From contig DATGGK010000061.1 in assembly GCA_035308565.1 (NCBI GenBank), positions 1 to 64,000 of the forward strand: a stretch of 64,000 nucleotides of DNA, read 5' to 3'. Under the pieces are notes generated by a model that was not told the DNA's origin, did no database searches, and saw only the letters and a list, made by a program, of their open reading frames with translations. Each line of letters starts with the position of its first letter. Position 1 is the first letter of the stretch. Source of the DNA: JANXLS01 sp035308565. Lineage in GTDB: Bacteria > Planctomycetota > SZUA-567 > H5-PLA8. Below are positions 33,993 to 44,000 of this stretch, one piece after another. A program made the position numbers and the translations under genes.

Positions 33993-36467
33993 ATGAAAAC
34001 ACTTCGCACATTCTCACTTTACTTTTTCGCGGTGCTTGTCTTCGCGAGCGCCTGTGTTCGTTCGTCCGAAACACCGGCGTTTTCGATTCGCTCCATTGCA
34101 GATGGCGCGTGGTCTGATGCCGCAACTTGGGAACCGCATCGCGTTCCGCGGGACGGCGAGCATGTGCTGATCGCGCGCAAGACGCGCGTGGTTTTCGACG
34201 CTGAGAATTCCGCGGTGATTCGCTACCTGCAAGTCGCGGGGACGCTTACTTTTTCGCGCGAAAAGAGTTCGACGCTCAACGTTGGCATCGTCACGATTCA
34301 ATCGACGGACGCGTACGCGGAAACCGGTTTCGACTGCGCCGCGCATAATCCTGGTCCGTCGGATACAAAAGACCACGGCGCGCTTCGCGCGTCGAATGCC
34401 GGCGGGACGCCGGCGGTACAAGCCGGCGGCGAGCGCGCGGCGCTGGAAGCCGGCACGCTTGACGCGCCGATTCCGCAAGCGGTGACCGCGCGCATTCGGT
34501 TGCATTATCTTCCAGGCATGGACAAGAACGACGGGCCGGCGCTGGTGTGCTGCGGTGGGCGCATGGACTTTCACGGCGCGCCGATGAGCCGCACATGGCT
34601 GCATCTCGGAAGAATCGCCGCGGCGGGATCGAGCGAAATTGTGCTGAGCGAGCCGGTCACTGGCTGGCGTGTGGGCGATGAAATCTTGATCACCGGTTCG
34701 TCATACAAAGAGGGCGCGCGCCTGCGCAACGCGGCGGATTCACCGAGCGAGACGCGGCACATCGCCAAGATTGACGGCACGTCGATTCAACTCGACGCGC
34801 CGCTGAAACAGACGCACGCCGGCGGCGGCGAATTCAGCGCCGAAGCCGCGAATCTTTCGCGCAACGTCGTCGTCGAAAGCGCCGATCCGGACGGCGTACG
34901 CGGGCACACCATGTACCACAAGCGCAGCGAAGGCGGGATCAGCTACGCGCGCTTCGCGTTTCTCGGCAAGGAAGGCGTGCTAGGCCGCTACGCGATTCAT
35001 TATCATCTGTGCGGCGCAACGATGCGCGGCAGCAGCGTGATCGGCGTTGCGATCGTCGATTCGCTCAACCGCTGGGTGACGATTCACGGCACGCAGTATC
35101 TGGTCGTGCGCGATTGCGTCGGCTACAAAAGTGTCGGGCACGGATTTTTTCTCGAAGACGCGACCGAAGAATACAATCTGCTCGACAGGAATCTCGGCGT
35201 GCAGGCGTACAGCGGCAAACGCCTGCCGAAGCAAGTGCTGCCCTTCGATCCGAATGAAGGCTCCGGTTTCTGGTGGGCGAATGGGCGCAATTCATTTACG
35301 CGCAACGTTGCCGTCGAAAACGAAGAATACGGATTTCGCTACGATTGCCAGAAGACGAGCAGCTTCGATTCGGTGCTTCCGGTGCTGATGCCCGACGGAA
35401 GCAAAAAAGACGTCGATGTGCGCACGATTCCGTTTTTCCGCTTCGAAGACAACGAGGCGCACGGCAATTTTAACGGCATGGTCATCGCGAACAACGGCAA
35501 CAGCCAGCCGGACAGCCCGATCGAAAACGAGCGGCAGCTCAAGGAAATCAAAAGCATTGACTGGACGGGCCCGGACTCGCATCATCCTCACATCATCAAC
35601 AAAATGAAAATATGGGAGACGCATTACGCGATGCGGCCGCATTGCCCCTCGATGCTGATTGAGAACATCCGCATCGATCACGTGGCGTACGGAATTTACC
35701 GGCCGGCGTTCGACAACCACGTGTATCGCAACCTGCATCTGTCGCACGCTGGCGCCGAGCCGTTCAACCGCGGGATGGACGACGCTAGCGCGCAAGTCGG
35801 GCCGATCACCGTCGATGGGCTGACATTCGAGAATTGTCCCGAAGGCGATCAGCGCCACCCGATGGTTCACATGAGCGACTTGAATTTATACGGCAACGCG
35901 GAGTGCCATTTCCGCAATGTTGTTGCGGATTTGATTCAGAAGCGCCGGCCGGTGTTCAATCGTGGAGGAAGTGTACGTGTCGATCCGATCATCGACGGCG
36001 TGCCCTATTACATTCACGATTATTTTGGTCCCGGGCGGGATGCGAAGATCGTCAGCACGAAGGCCGCGGATCTGCTCAAAGACGGCAACACATACAAAGC
36101 GCTGCCGCCTCTAACGGGCGATGAATCCGTGGTCGCGGAGGTAAAAGGCGTGAAATGGCCGGAACTGCTGGACATCGTGGACGACATGCCGCCCGCGACG
36201 ATCATGACGTCGGCGCGCGTGGAAGGCGGCAAAGTGATAGTGCGCGGCGTGACGCACGACAATGGCGTCGTCGCGTCAGTGAGCGTGAACGGCCAACTCG
36301 CGAAACTGACCGCGATTCAACCGGGCGTGGTCGATTGGGAGATCGAACTCGACGCGCCGCAGGACGGACGTATCACGGCGTTTGGAACCGACGAAGCGGG
36401 GAATCGCGAGACGATGGCGCATGTGGCGAAGGTCAGTGGCGGGCGCGTTGCGAACGCGCAGCGATGA
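33993..36467 (+). CDS. Secreted G8-domain, parallel beta-helix protein
   Basis: 825 residues. The signal peptide (LRTFSLYFFAVLVFASACVRS, with Cys suggesting a possible lipoprotein) is followed by a G8 domain (IADGAWSDAATWEPHRVP, GEHVLIARKTRVVFD, LQVAGTLTFS). Next comes a long right-handed beta-helix region (RYAIHYHLCGATMRGSSVIG, TIHGTQYLVVRDCVGYKSVG, FFLEDATEEYNLLDRNLG). Such G8-helix proteins include animal CEMIP/TMEM2-like proteins and many bacterial secreted proteins; a carbohydrate target is plausible but not shown. A small Ig-like domain ends the protein. The ATG at 33993 begins the signal peptide. Residues about 128-152 (GALRASNAGGTPAVQAGGE) are an in-frame palindromic insertion. The stop codon lies in a degenerate repeat array. 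Confidence 0.87.
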   Translation: MKTLRTFSLYFFAVLVFASACVRSSETPAFSIRSIADGAWSDAATWEPHRVPRDGEHVLIARKTRVVFDAENSAVIRYLQVAGTLTFSREKSSTLNVGIVTIQSTDAYAETGFDCAAHNPGPSDTKDHGALRASNAGGTPAVQAGGERAALEAGTLDAPIPQAVTARIRLHYLPGMDKNDGPALVCCGGRMDFHGAPMSRTWLHLGRIAAAGSSEIVLSEPVTGWRVGDEILITGSSYKEGARLRNAADSPSETRHIAKIDGTSIQLDAPLKQTHAGGGEFSAEAANLSRNVVVESADPDGVRGHTMYHKRSEGGISYARFAFLGKEGVLGRYAIHYHLCGATMRGSSVIGVAIVDSLNRWVTIHGTQYLVVRDCVGYKSVGHGFFLEDATEEYNLLDRNLGVQAYSGKRLPKQVLPFDPNEGSGFWWANGRNSFTRNVAVENEEYGFRYDCQKTSSFDSVLPVLMPDGSKKDVDVRTIPFFRFEDNEAHGNFNGMVIANNGNSQPDSPIENERQLKEIKSIDWTGPDSHHPHIINKMKIWETHYAMRPHCPSMLIENIRIDHVAYGIYRPAFDNHVYRNLHLSHAGAEPFNRGMDDASAQVGPITVDGLTFENCPEGDQRHPMVHMSDLNLYGNAECHFRNVVADLIQKRRPVFNRGGSVRVDPIIDGVPYYIHDYFGPGRDAKIVSTKAADLLKDGNTYKALPPLTGDESVVAEVKGVKWPELLDIVDDMPPATIMTSARVEGGKVIVRGVTHDNGVVASVSVNGQLAKLTAIQPGVVDWEIELDAPQDGRITAFGTDEAGNRETMAHVAKVSGGRVANAQR
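34375..34465 (+). repeat. In-frame palindromic elements (family C) in the G8-domain gene
   Basis: GGCGCGCTTCGCGCG and GCCGGCGGGACGCCGGC match the copy in pqqB, in the same frame. Directly after it, GAAGCCGGCACGCTTGACGC looks like part of the related GCCGGCTGGAAGCCGGC element. The insertion falls between the G8 domain and the start of the helix. Confidence 0.8.
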
Positions 36468-36645
36468 GTGCTGAGCGATGAGTGAACAGCGGCGAAGCGC
36501 TTCACGCTTCAATTGCTTCGCTAGTCACTTGCTTGTCTTCATCTGCATTGCCATTTGCCCAAGAGTCGATAAAGTCGATCGCCGTCGAACGAGCGCGAAG
36601 CGATTTGCGCCGCCGTTCACTCATCGCTCTTCGCTCAGCACAGAG
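36462..36645. repeat. Degenerate-array hairpin (GATGAGTGCTGAGCGATGAGTG units and their reverse complement)
   Basis: Units such as TGAGTGCTGAGCGATGAGTG run from the stop codon of the G8 gene to about 36492. The reverse pattern (GCCGTTCACTCATCGCTCTT, then CGCTCAGCAC) runs from about 36610 to 36641. The right arm ends 8 bases before the ATG of the MFS gene (36649), as with the other arrays. Confidence 0.82.
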
Positions 36646-36648
36646 ATC

Positions 36649-37995
36649 ATGCCCGAAAAAGTTTCTCCGCTTCGCGCGCTGCGCCATCGCAACTACAAGC
36701 TATTCTTCGGCGGGCAGCTCACGTCGCTGGTCGGCACGTGGCTGACGATCACGGCGACGCGCTGGCTGGTTTTTCGTCTCGCACCTGAGAGTGAAGCCGC
36801 GGAATTGCTCGGCTTTGTCGGATTTGCCGCGCAACTGCCGACGCTGCTGCTGGCGCCCTTTGCGGGCGTGATCGTGGATCGCGTCAACCGCCATCGGCTG
36901 ATGGTGCTCACGCAGATTCTGTCGGCGTTTCAAAGCGGCGCGCTGGCCGTGCTGGCGCTGGCGCGCTTGATCACGGTGCCGCAGGTGATTTGGCTGTCCG
37001 TTTTTCAAGGTGTCGTCAACGCCTTCGACATGCCGGCGCGGCAGGCGTTTCTCGTTGAGATGATCGAGGACCGAGAGGATTTGCCGAACGCGATCGCGTT
37101 GAATTCGTCGATGTTCAACGGCGCGCGCCTGCTTGGCCCCGCCGTGGCCGGCGCGCTGATCACGTATTTTGGAGAAGGCATCTGCTTTTCGGTCGATGCA
37201 CTCAGTTACCTCGCGGTGATCGCGGCTCTGCTGGCGATGACGATAAAAAAATCAGCGGCGCCCGCCGTCGAGCGGCGGCACCCGTGGCACGAATTGAAAG
37301 AAGGCGTGGCGTACAGCTTTGGTTTTCCGCCGATTCGCACGCTGCTATTTTTGGTGACGGCGATCAGTTTTCTCACCATGCCCATGGCCGCGCTCACGCC
37401 GATTTTCGCGGACCGCCTCGCCGCCGCCGCGCCCAGCGATGTGGCGCTGGCCGGTGTGAAAGTCCAGCACGGCGCGTTTGCGTACGGCGCGCTGATGGCG
37501 GCGTCGGGCCTGGGCGCGCTGTGCGGGAGCATTTTTCTGGCGCGGCGGCAATCGGTGCTGGGGCTTGGCCGCGTGATCGTTTTTTGCTGCGTCACGCTCG
37601 GTTTGGGACTCGTCGGATTCGCGCAATCGCACACGCTGTGGCTTTCCGCGCTGGCGCTCGTCGCGGCGGGATTCGGCATGATCGTGGTGCTGGCGTCGTC
37701 CAACACGATTCTGCAAACGATCGTGGCCGACGACAAGCGCGGGCGCGTGATGAGCCTGTACGTGCTCGGTTTCATGGGCGGCGCGCCGCTGGGGAGTCTC
37801 GCCGCGGGGCAATGCGCGAAGGCGTTCGGCGAAGCGCGCACGGTCGCGGTTTCCGGAATTCTGTGCGTGCTGGTCGGCGTGCTTTTTGGAATTGCGCTCG
37901 AAACCGTGCGCACGCACATTCGTCCGATTTACAGAGACAAAGGCATTCTGCCGGAAGTCGTGCCGGATGCGGCGGCGCCGGAAATCAGGAGATAG
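36649..37995 (+). CDS. MFS transporter, EntS/DUF894-type exporter
   Basis: 448 residues with about 12 membrane segments. The N-terminus LRALRHRNYKLFFGGQLTSLVGTWL, IVDRVNRHRLMVL, FDMPARQAFLVEMIEDREDLPNAIALNS and LLGPAVAGALI are typical of the exporter group that includes enterobactin exporter EntS. The substrate is unknown. ATG 36649 starts at the family N-terminus; the upstream in-frame extension to 36478 is repeat sequence. It stands between the G8-domain protein and the convergent second giant C25 gene, with no biosynthetic genes next to it. Confidence 0.9.
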   Translation: MPEKVSPLRALRHRNYKLFFGGQLTSLVGTWLTITATRWLVFRLAPESEAAELLGFVGFAAQLPTLLLAPFAGVIVDRVNRHRLMVLTQILSAFQSGALAVLALARLITVPQVIWLSVFQGVVNAFDMPARQAFLVEMIEDREDLPNAIALNSSMFNGARLLGPAVAGALITYFGEGICFSVDALSYLAVIAALLAMTIKKSAAPAVERRHPWHELKEGVAYSFGFPPIRTLLFLVTAISFLTMPMAALTPIFADRLAAAAPSDVALAGVKVQHGAFAYGALMAASGLGALCGSIFLARRQSVLGLGRVIVFCCVTLGLGLVGFAQSHTLWLSALALVAAGFGMIVVLASSNTILQTIVADDKRGRVMSLYVLGFMGGAPLGSLAAGQCAKAFGEARTVAVSGILCVLVGVLFGIALETVRTHIRPIYRDKGILPEVVPDAAAPEIRR

Positions 37996-38043
37996 GCTCT
38001 ATTCGCCCGATTTAAAATATCTCGCGCAAACAATTGCTTGCCT

Positions 38044-41000
38044 CTAAAACGCACCCGCGGACGTCGCCGCCGCCGGAGCAGCCTTGCTGGTTTTTGAGTA
38101 GATCGGCATCGCCGGGTCGCCGAAGATCTGCTCGGTCCTGCTCAGATCATCGTAGAGCCCGCCGCCTCGCGCGTACGCCCATTGCTGCGCCCTCAACAAC
38201 ACGTTGCCCCAGCGCTGCGTTGTCCCGGCGTTGTCAAGCAACTGGTTCATGAATTCCGTCGCGTCTTCTGAATTCATGTACGTTGAACTGGCGATGCTGG
38301 CGCTGATCCCGCCTTGAGGCTGAGTGAGCGCTTGGATCGCGATGCTCTGATACCCGGCTTCATCTTTGGCCATCCAATTTGCCGTGCAGGTCGATTGCAG
38401 GAACACGCAGTAGCCCGTCCACGCCGCAACCGAATCGTTGTCCAGAATGCGCGGCACTTCGTTGCCCAAGCGCACGGCGTTGCCATGCCCGACGTACATC
38501 AGGATGTCAGCGCCGCCGTTCGCCGCCGCCGTCAACGCAGCGGTGACTTCGGGCGCCGTCTGGCAAGTGATGCCCAAATAATTGCGCTGCCACGACAACT
38601 CCGGATGCGCTTGTGCGATGGCGTCGGCTTCCGCCGCGAAATCGCCCGCCGCCGGATCGGCTCGATCGGCGGCCGCGTGCAAGCGCCAACCCGTTCCCAA
38701 TCCAGCATTGCCCATCACGTGCTGCACGGCGCCGCCAAGCTCATTGGGATTGTTCACCGGCAAACGTCCCACCGCGACTTCCGGATAGCCGCGCCCCAAA
38801 TCGCCGAACATCGAGTCGCTCGTGGTCTGCGACCACAATGTCGTCGAGACCAGGAACGCAGGACAAAGCGGATCGACGCCGGCGCCGGAATAATTGTGGT
38901 AATCGTAAGTAGTCCGTCCGACCAGCAGGAGATACTGAGGACGCACCGACCGAACCGCGTTTTGAATGCCGGCGGGACCGTACCGTCCGGAATTGTAGTA
39001 ATCGAAAAGTTCCTCCTGATCGACGAACTGCCCGCGCAAGCCTTCCTTGGCGTGTTTCATCAGTAGAGGCTGTACCCCCGCGCCAAACGCCGCTGGACCT
39101 GTCGCCAGATACGCCGTTGCTTTGAGCGGCTTGAGCGTTCTCAGTCGCACCGCCGTCGGCGCGTTTTCCTGTCCATACGGAACCACGAGAAACTGCCCCG
39201 TTCCGCCGCCGGCCGCATCGAAGCGCACCCGGTACGTGCCGTCGTTCTGTGCCTGAGCTTTGTACGGCACCAGCGCAGCGCGATCGGCGAAGCGCGTATC
39301 GACGACCCACACGTTTGCGCTGGGCAAGTTGCTCAACTCGAACAACTGAGCGAAGTTCCCAGCGTTGGTGAGCGTGACGGGTTGAGAGCCGTCGAGCACG
39401 CGCGCGTAATTTACGGTCAACGCATGTACGAAGCAGACCTGGCTGGCGACACCGTCCAACACCGGCGTCACGAGTTCGATTTGATTCGCTCCGGACGTCA
39501 ACACGCCCGCCGGAATTTGAAACGTCAGTTCCATCATCTTCTGCCCGCCGCTCCACTGCGTTTGCCCAACCGGCTGCCCATTAATGAGGACTTGCAGCGC
39601 GTGATCGTTTGCCGCGCCGGCGCTGCTTGTGAGGCTCCACAGCGTCACCGTCAGCGACGCCGCTCCGCTGCCGGCGAACGGCGCGCTCAGCGAAAATTGC
39701 TGATCGCTTCCGTCCGTGAGATACTGGCTCGAAAACCACGGCGCAAAGGTATAGGGCCGATACGCCGTGTTGTAATCAAAATAAACATCGTGATAGCTGG
39801 CCGTCACCGATGCCGGAGTGCTTGTCATGGCCGGCTTTCCCCCGGAGAACAACCCGCTTGCAAATGTGACCGATCCCGCCGCCGTCGCCGCTGGCGTGCT
39901 GCGCAAGAACAGCGCGTCGGTATCCGTGTAATCGTCGCTGTATCCGGGTGCATAAAGATAGAGCGTATTGTTTTCAATCGCCAGCACCGGCATTGCGCGG
40001 CCTTCGCGCTGAACCGCGACGCGATGGACATCGAAGCCCGCCGGCAATGACGCTTGCGGAATCGCCAGCACCCCGGGCTGAACATACTGAACTTTCGCCG
40101 CAAGCATGCCACCGCGTGCTTGAACTGCGTTGTTGGACGAGAACCAGCGCGCGGCAAGTGCCGGACTCAAATCCGCCCGTGAGCTGGCCGCCGTCGAACG
40201 CACATTCGCGACACCATCAGACGCAAGTGTCCGGCTCGCAACGCCGCCGCCGCTCAGATCGCGAACAGCCGGAGCGCCGGCTTCCTGCGGGCTGGCGCGC
40301 ATAGAGCCGCGCACGTCAGTAACCGGCTTCGTTGGATCGACGGCTGACCGCGCAACTCCAGTCGAAAACGGGGCGAACGTTGCGCTGGCCGCGCGCGCAT
40401 TCATGCCGCTCAATTCGTTTTGCACTCCAGCCAGAACACCCTCAATAGTCGATACGTTTACGGATAAATCGCCCATTCCATCAACGTCTATCGGCCCGGC
40501 AATCGTGCGGAAGTTTTCGCGCACGCCGTGGATGCTCACACTCTCCAAGCGATACTCGTAAGCACCGGGAGCCGGCCAATCGTACAGCCGATACGTCTTC
40601 CCGTCTGCGTTGGTAATCAAGCCGCCGATCAATGTCGCATTAACGCGCGTCCAATCCGCGCCGCCATTCTCCACTAGCCCCTCGGGGGGGACGGGCCGGG
40701 GATGAGGGCGCCGGTAAACGTTGTATCCCGCGTTCAAATACTCCGAAACGCTGTGCCATTTCAGCGCGACGCCCAGTCCTTCGGCCTTCGCAGAAAATGA
40801 ATCGATGGTGACGGGCGTGGCGCCGGCGGTTAAAGTCACTGTAACCGCGTTGGCTGAATACTGAACAGTGACAGGGGAAGATCCCGAAACCGTGACGCCG
40901 TTTAATTTAATCGCCGCGAATGCACCGGTAATTGAGTTCGATGAACTGCTCAGTATCGTATACGCATTGCCGCTGGACGTTCCCGCCGGCGCGCCAAGCG

Positions 41001-44000
41001 AAAGTGTGCCGCCAAGCGTACACGTCGTTCCGGTCACCGCGAGTTGCTGAGTGCTGCTCGTGCTGCTTGCATTGAGTGCGATCTTCAACGTTCCGCCGCC
41101 ACTCATGTCCAACCCTGCGACCGTGAGCGTCTCGCCACCCGCCGGCACGGCGCTGCCAACAGTCGCGGAACCCGGCCATATGACGCCGGTCGATGAGGGC
41201 TGAATCGTCCGGCCGATATTGCCCGTCCCTCGCATGGCCGCGCCCGCGCTAATCGCGATAGGATTGCCAGCAGCGATTGCGCCATTGACGGCCAGCGTAT
41301 ATGCGCCAGTTTGCGGCGGGTTGAAGGTGATATTGGCGGGGTTGACCGTCGAAGTTACCATGATCGTACCGGCCGTGTCGGTGCCATTGCCAATAATAGC
41401 GTTGTTGCCATCGACCCAATTGCCCATGTCCCAGCCACCCGTGCCGACCGCCCATGTTCCGTTGCCGCCGTTCCAGGTATAATTGGGCGGACCATCCTGC
41501 GTCAGCGCTATATTTTGTCCTAGCACCGTAATGTTCGCTGTGCGGCTCGTCGTACCCGTGTTCGCCGTGAATGAAAAACTGATCACGCCGTTTGAGACTG
41601 TTCCGATCGTGAGCCAGCTTTGGTCCGACATTGGAGCGAAAATGCCGTTTAGCGGTGTTGCGGTGGGAAGGACTGGCAGAAGCGCATCGCTTCCCGCCTG
41701 CGCACTTTCGTGCACGATCACCGGGCCGACAAATGCGTGGGTAATTTTTTGAACTGAATTCGTATCTCCATTCGATACGTACAAGTTGTGCAACTCGTCA
41801 AATGTGAGCGCATTTGGAGCGGCCCCCAAGCCAATAGCAACTGTCGTTTGTTGCGTCGCGGCGTTCCATTTTTGAACGGACCCGTACACTGAAAAATAGA
41901 TGTTTCCGAAGCCATCGGCAGCTACAGCAGGCGAACTCGTCCCAGTGCTAAATAGATTAGAAAGCGTTTGCGAAATACTGTCCCATTTCAGAACTGCGTT
42001 GTTTTGGGTGTCGGCAATGTAGACGTTCCCACCAGGATCCAAAGCAATACCTTCAGAATACATCGGGCCCGTAACCAGTGTTGCGGTCTGCTGGGTCCCG
42101 GCGGTCCACTCAAAAAGATCGCCAAACGTGTTATCGAGAAAATAAACGTCGCCCATGCTGTCTGCCGCTACTGATTCAGTATTGACGGTGGAAATCGTAT
42201 TAAGCCTAAGACCCGAACTACTGTACATTGTCAAATACGAGGACCCGCAGCAATATATATTGTTCGCGGAATCTACAGCCAAGTTTCGAGGAAATCCGGG
42301 TGTGGTCTCCAAGAGATCGATCTGCTGGCTTGCAGCAGACCAGCGTTTCAGGGAATCGTGCTTGGCATCGGTAAACCAGACATTACCGAAATGGTCAACG
42401 GTCACGCCGCTCAGAAATGCATTTTGAAGCTGGGCGAGCGTTGTGACGGCGGTCGTGCCGACGTAGTTCGATCCGGCTTGAGTGACAGTATAGGCTTGGC
42501 CCTGAATTGTGAGAGTCCCGGTGCGCGTGACCGTGGAAGGATTGGCGTCGTAAGTGAATTGCAAGGTCGAACTGCCGATGCCGCTCGAATACGGCGTTGC
42601 CAAGTGAAGCCAATTATCCACGGCGGCGGACGTCCACCTCGGAGCGTTCGAGGGCGAGACGTAGAGCGCAAACGTGTCCATTCCGGCGGCGGGTCCTACA
42701 ATCGTCCCTGAGTTGCCGAGAAGGTACGTCGCTGGGGCAATCAGCACATTGAAGGTGTTCGACGCATTGCCGGCGGTTGCACTGACCGTGAAGGTCCCGG
42801 AATTGGCATTTGCTGTGAATAGGGGCGCAGTGGCGAATCCGCTCGCGTCAGTGACAATTGGCTGCGGGGGGGATGCATTAAAAATTCCGGATGCGCCGGT
42901 GGACCCTGCCACTGGTGTGAACGACACTCCGGCGACCGGCAGTATGTCGCCGTTTTGATCGAACACTTGGACTTGAAACAGCGTGCCGACAGAACTGTTC
43001 GGCACGAACCCCTGCTTGTCGCCGGCGATTTTCTCAATGGTAGCTGGCACCGGAGTTGGGCTTTTTTGTGTTACGGTCAAGCTTTGCCCCAACACCGTGA
43101 TATGGGCCGTGCGTGGCAACGGACCGGTGTTGGCTGTGAACGAAAAGGGCTGAACGCCTGCGTTCAGAGTGCCGAGCGTCAGCCAGGTTTGATCACTGGT
43201 CGCGACAAGTTCGCTTTGTGGCGTGGTAGTGGGAATTACCGGCAAGAGCGAATCCGAACCCGCAGCCGCGCTTTCGACCGTCGATGCCGGCCCCACAAAA
43301 GCAAAAGTCACTTTTTTGACCGGTGCGTACAATGAATCGGCAAGGTAGAGGTTATCTGTCGCGTCCACCGCGACTCCATACAAACCATTAAATCCAGAAA
43401 CCAATGTGGACACCTGCTGTGTCGCCGCCGTCCATTTGAGCAAGTCGGAACTGTCCGTAACATACACGTTACCTGATCCATCCACCGCAATCCCGCCGGG
43501 CTGAGCGGGCCATGGCCCTGATGGCAGGGTAGTTAGTTGCTGCGTGCTTGCGGACCATTTTTGAGGCGCAGAATTAAGGGATAAAATATAAACGTTGCCA
43601 GATCCGTCCGCTGCCAATCCTTGTGGATCGACAAAGCCGGAAGTCACCAATGTTGTAATTTGCTGCGTGGCGGCAGTCCATTTTGTCAACGACTGCGGCG
43701 TATCTGAGAAATATAGATTGCCCGCAGGGTCAACAGCAATACATTGCGGCGCGTTCAGTCCCGTAATCAATGTCGTCAACGTACCGGAACTCCATTTAAG
43801 AATGGCATGGTTATTAGGATCTGTGATATACAGATTCCCGGCGCTGTCCGCCGCTACTCCTCCGGGCTGACTGGTCCCTAACGAAATTAAAGTTGAGAAT
43901 TGTCGAGTAGACGCCGTCCAAGTATCGATTTGATTTGTGTTTGTGTCTGTTACATAGACGTTGCCCGAGCCGTCGATTGCGATGGCATAGGCCGTGATAA

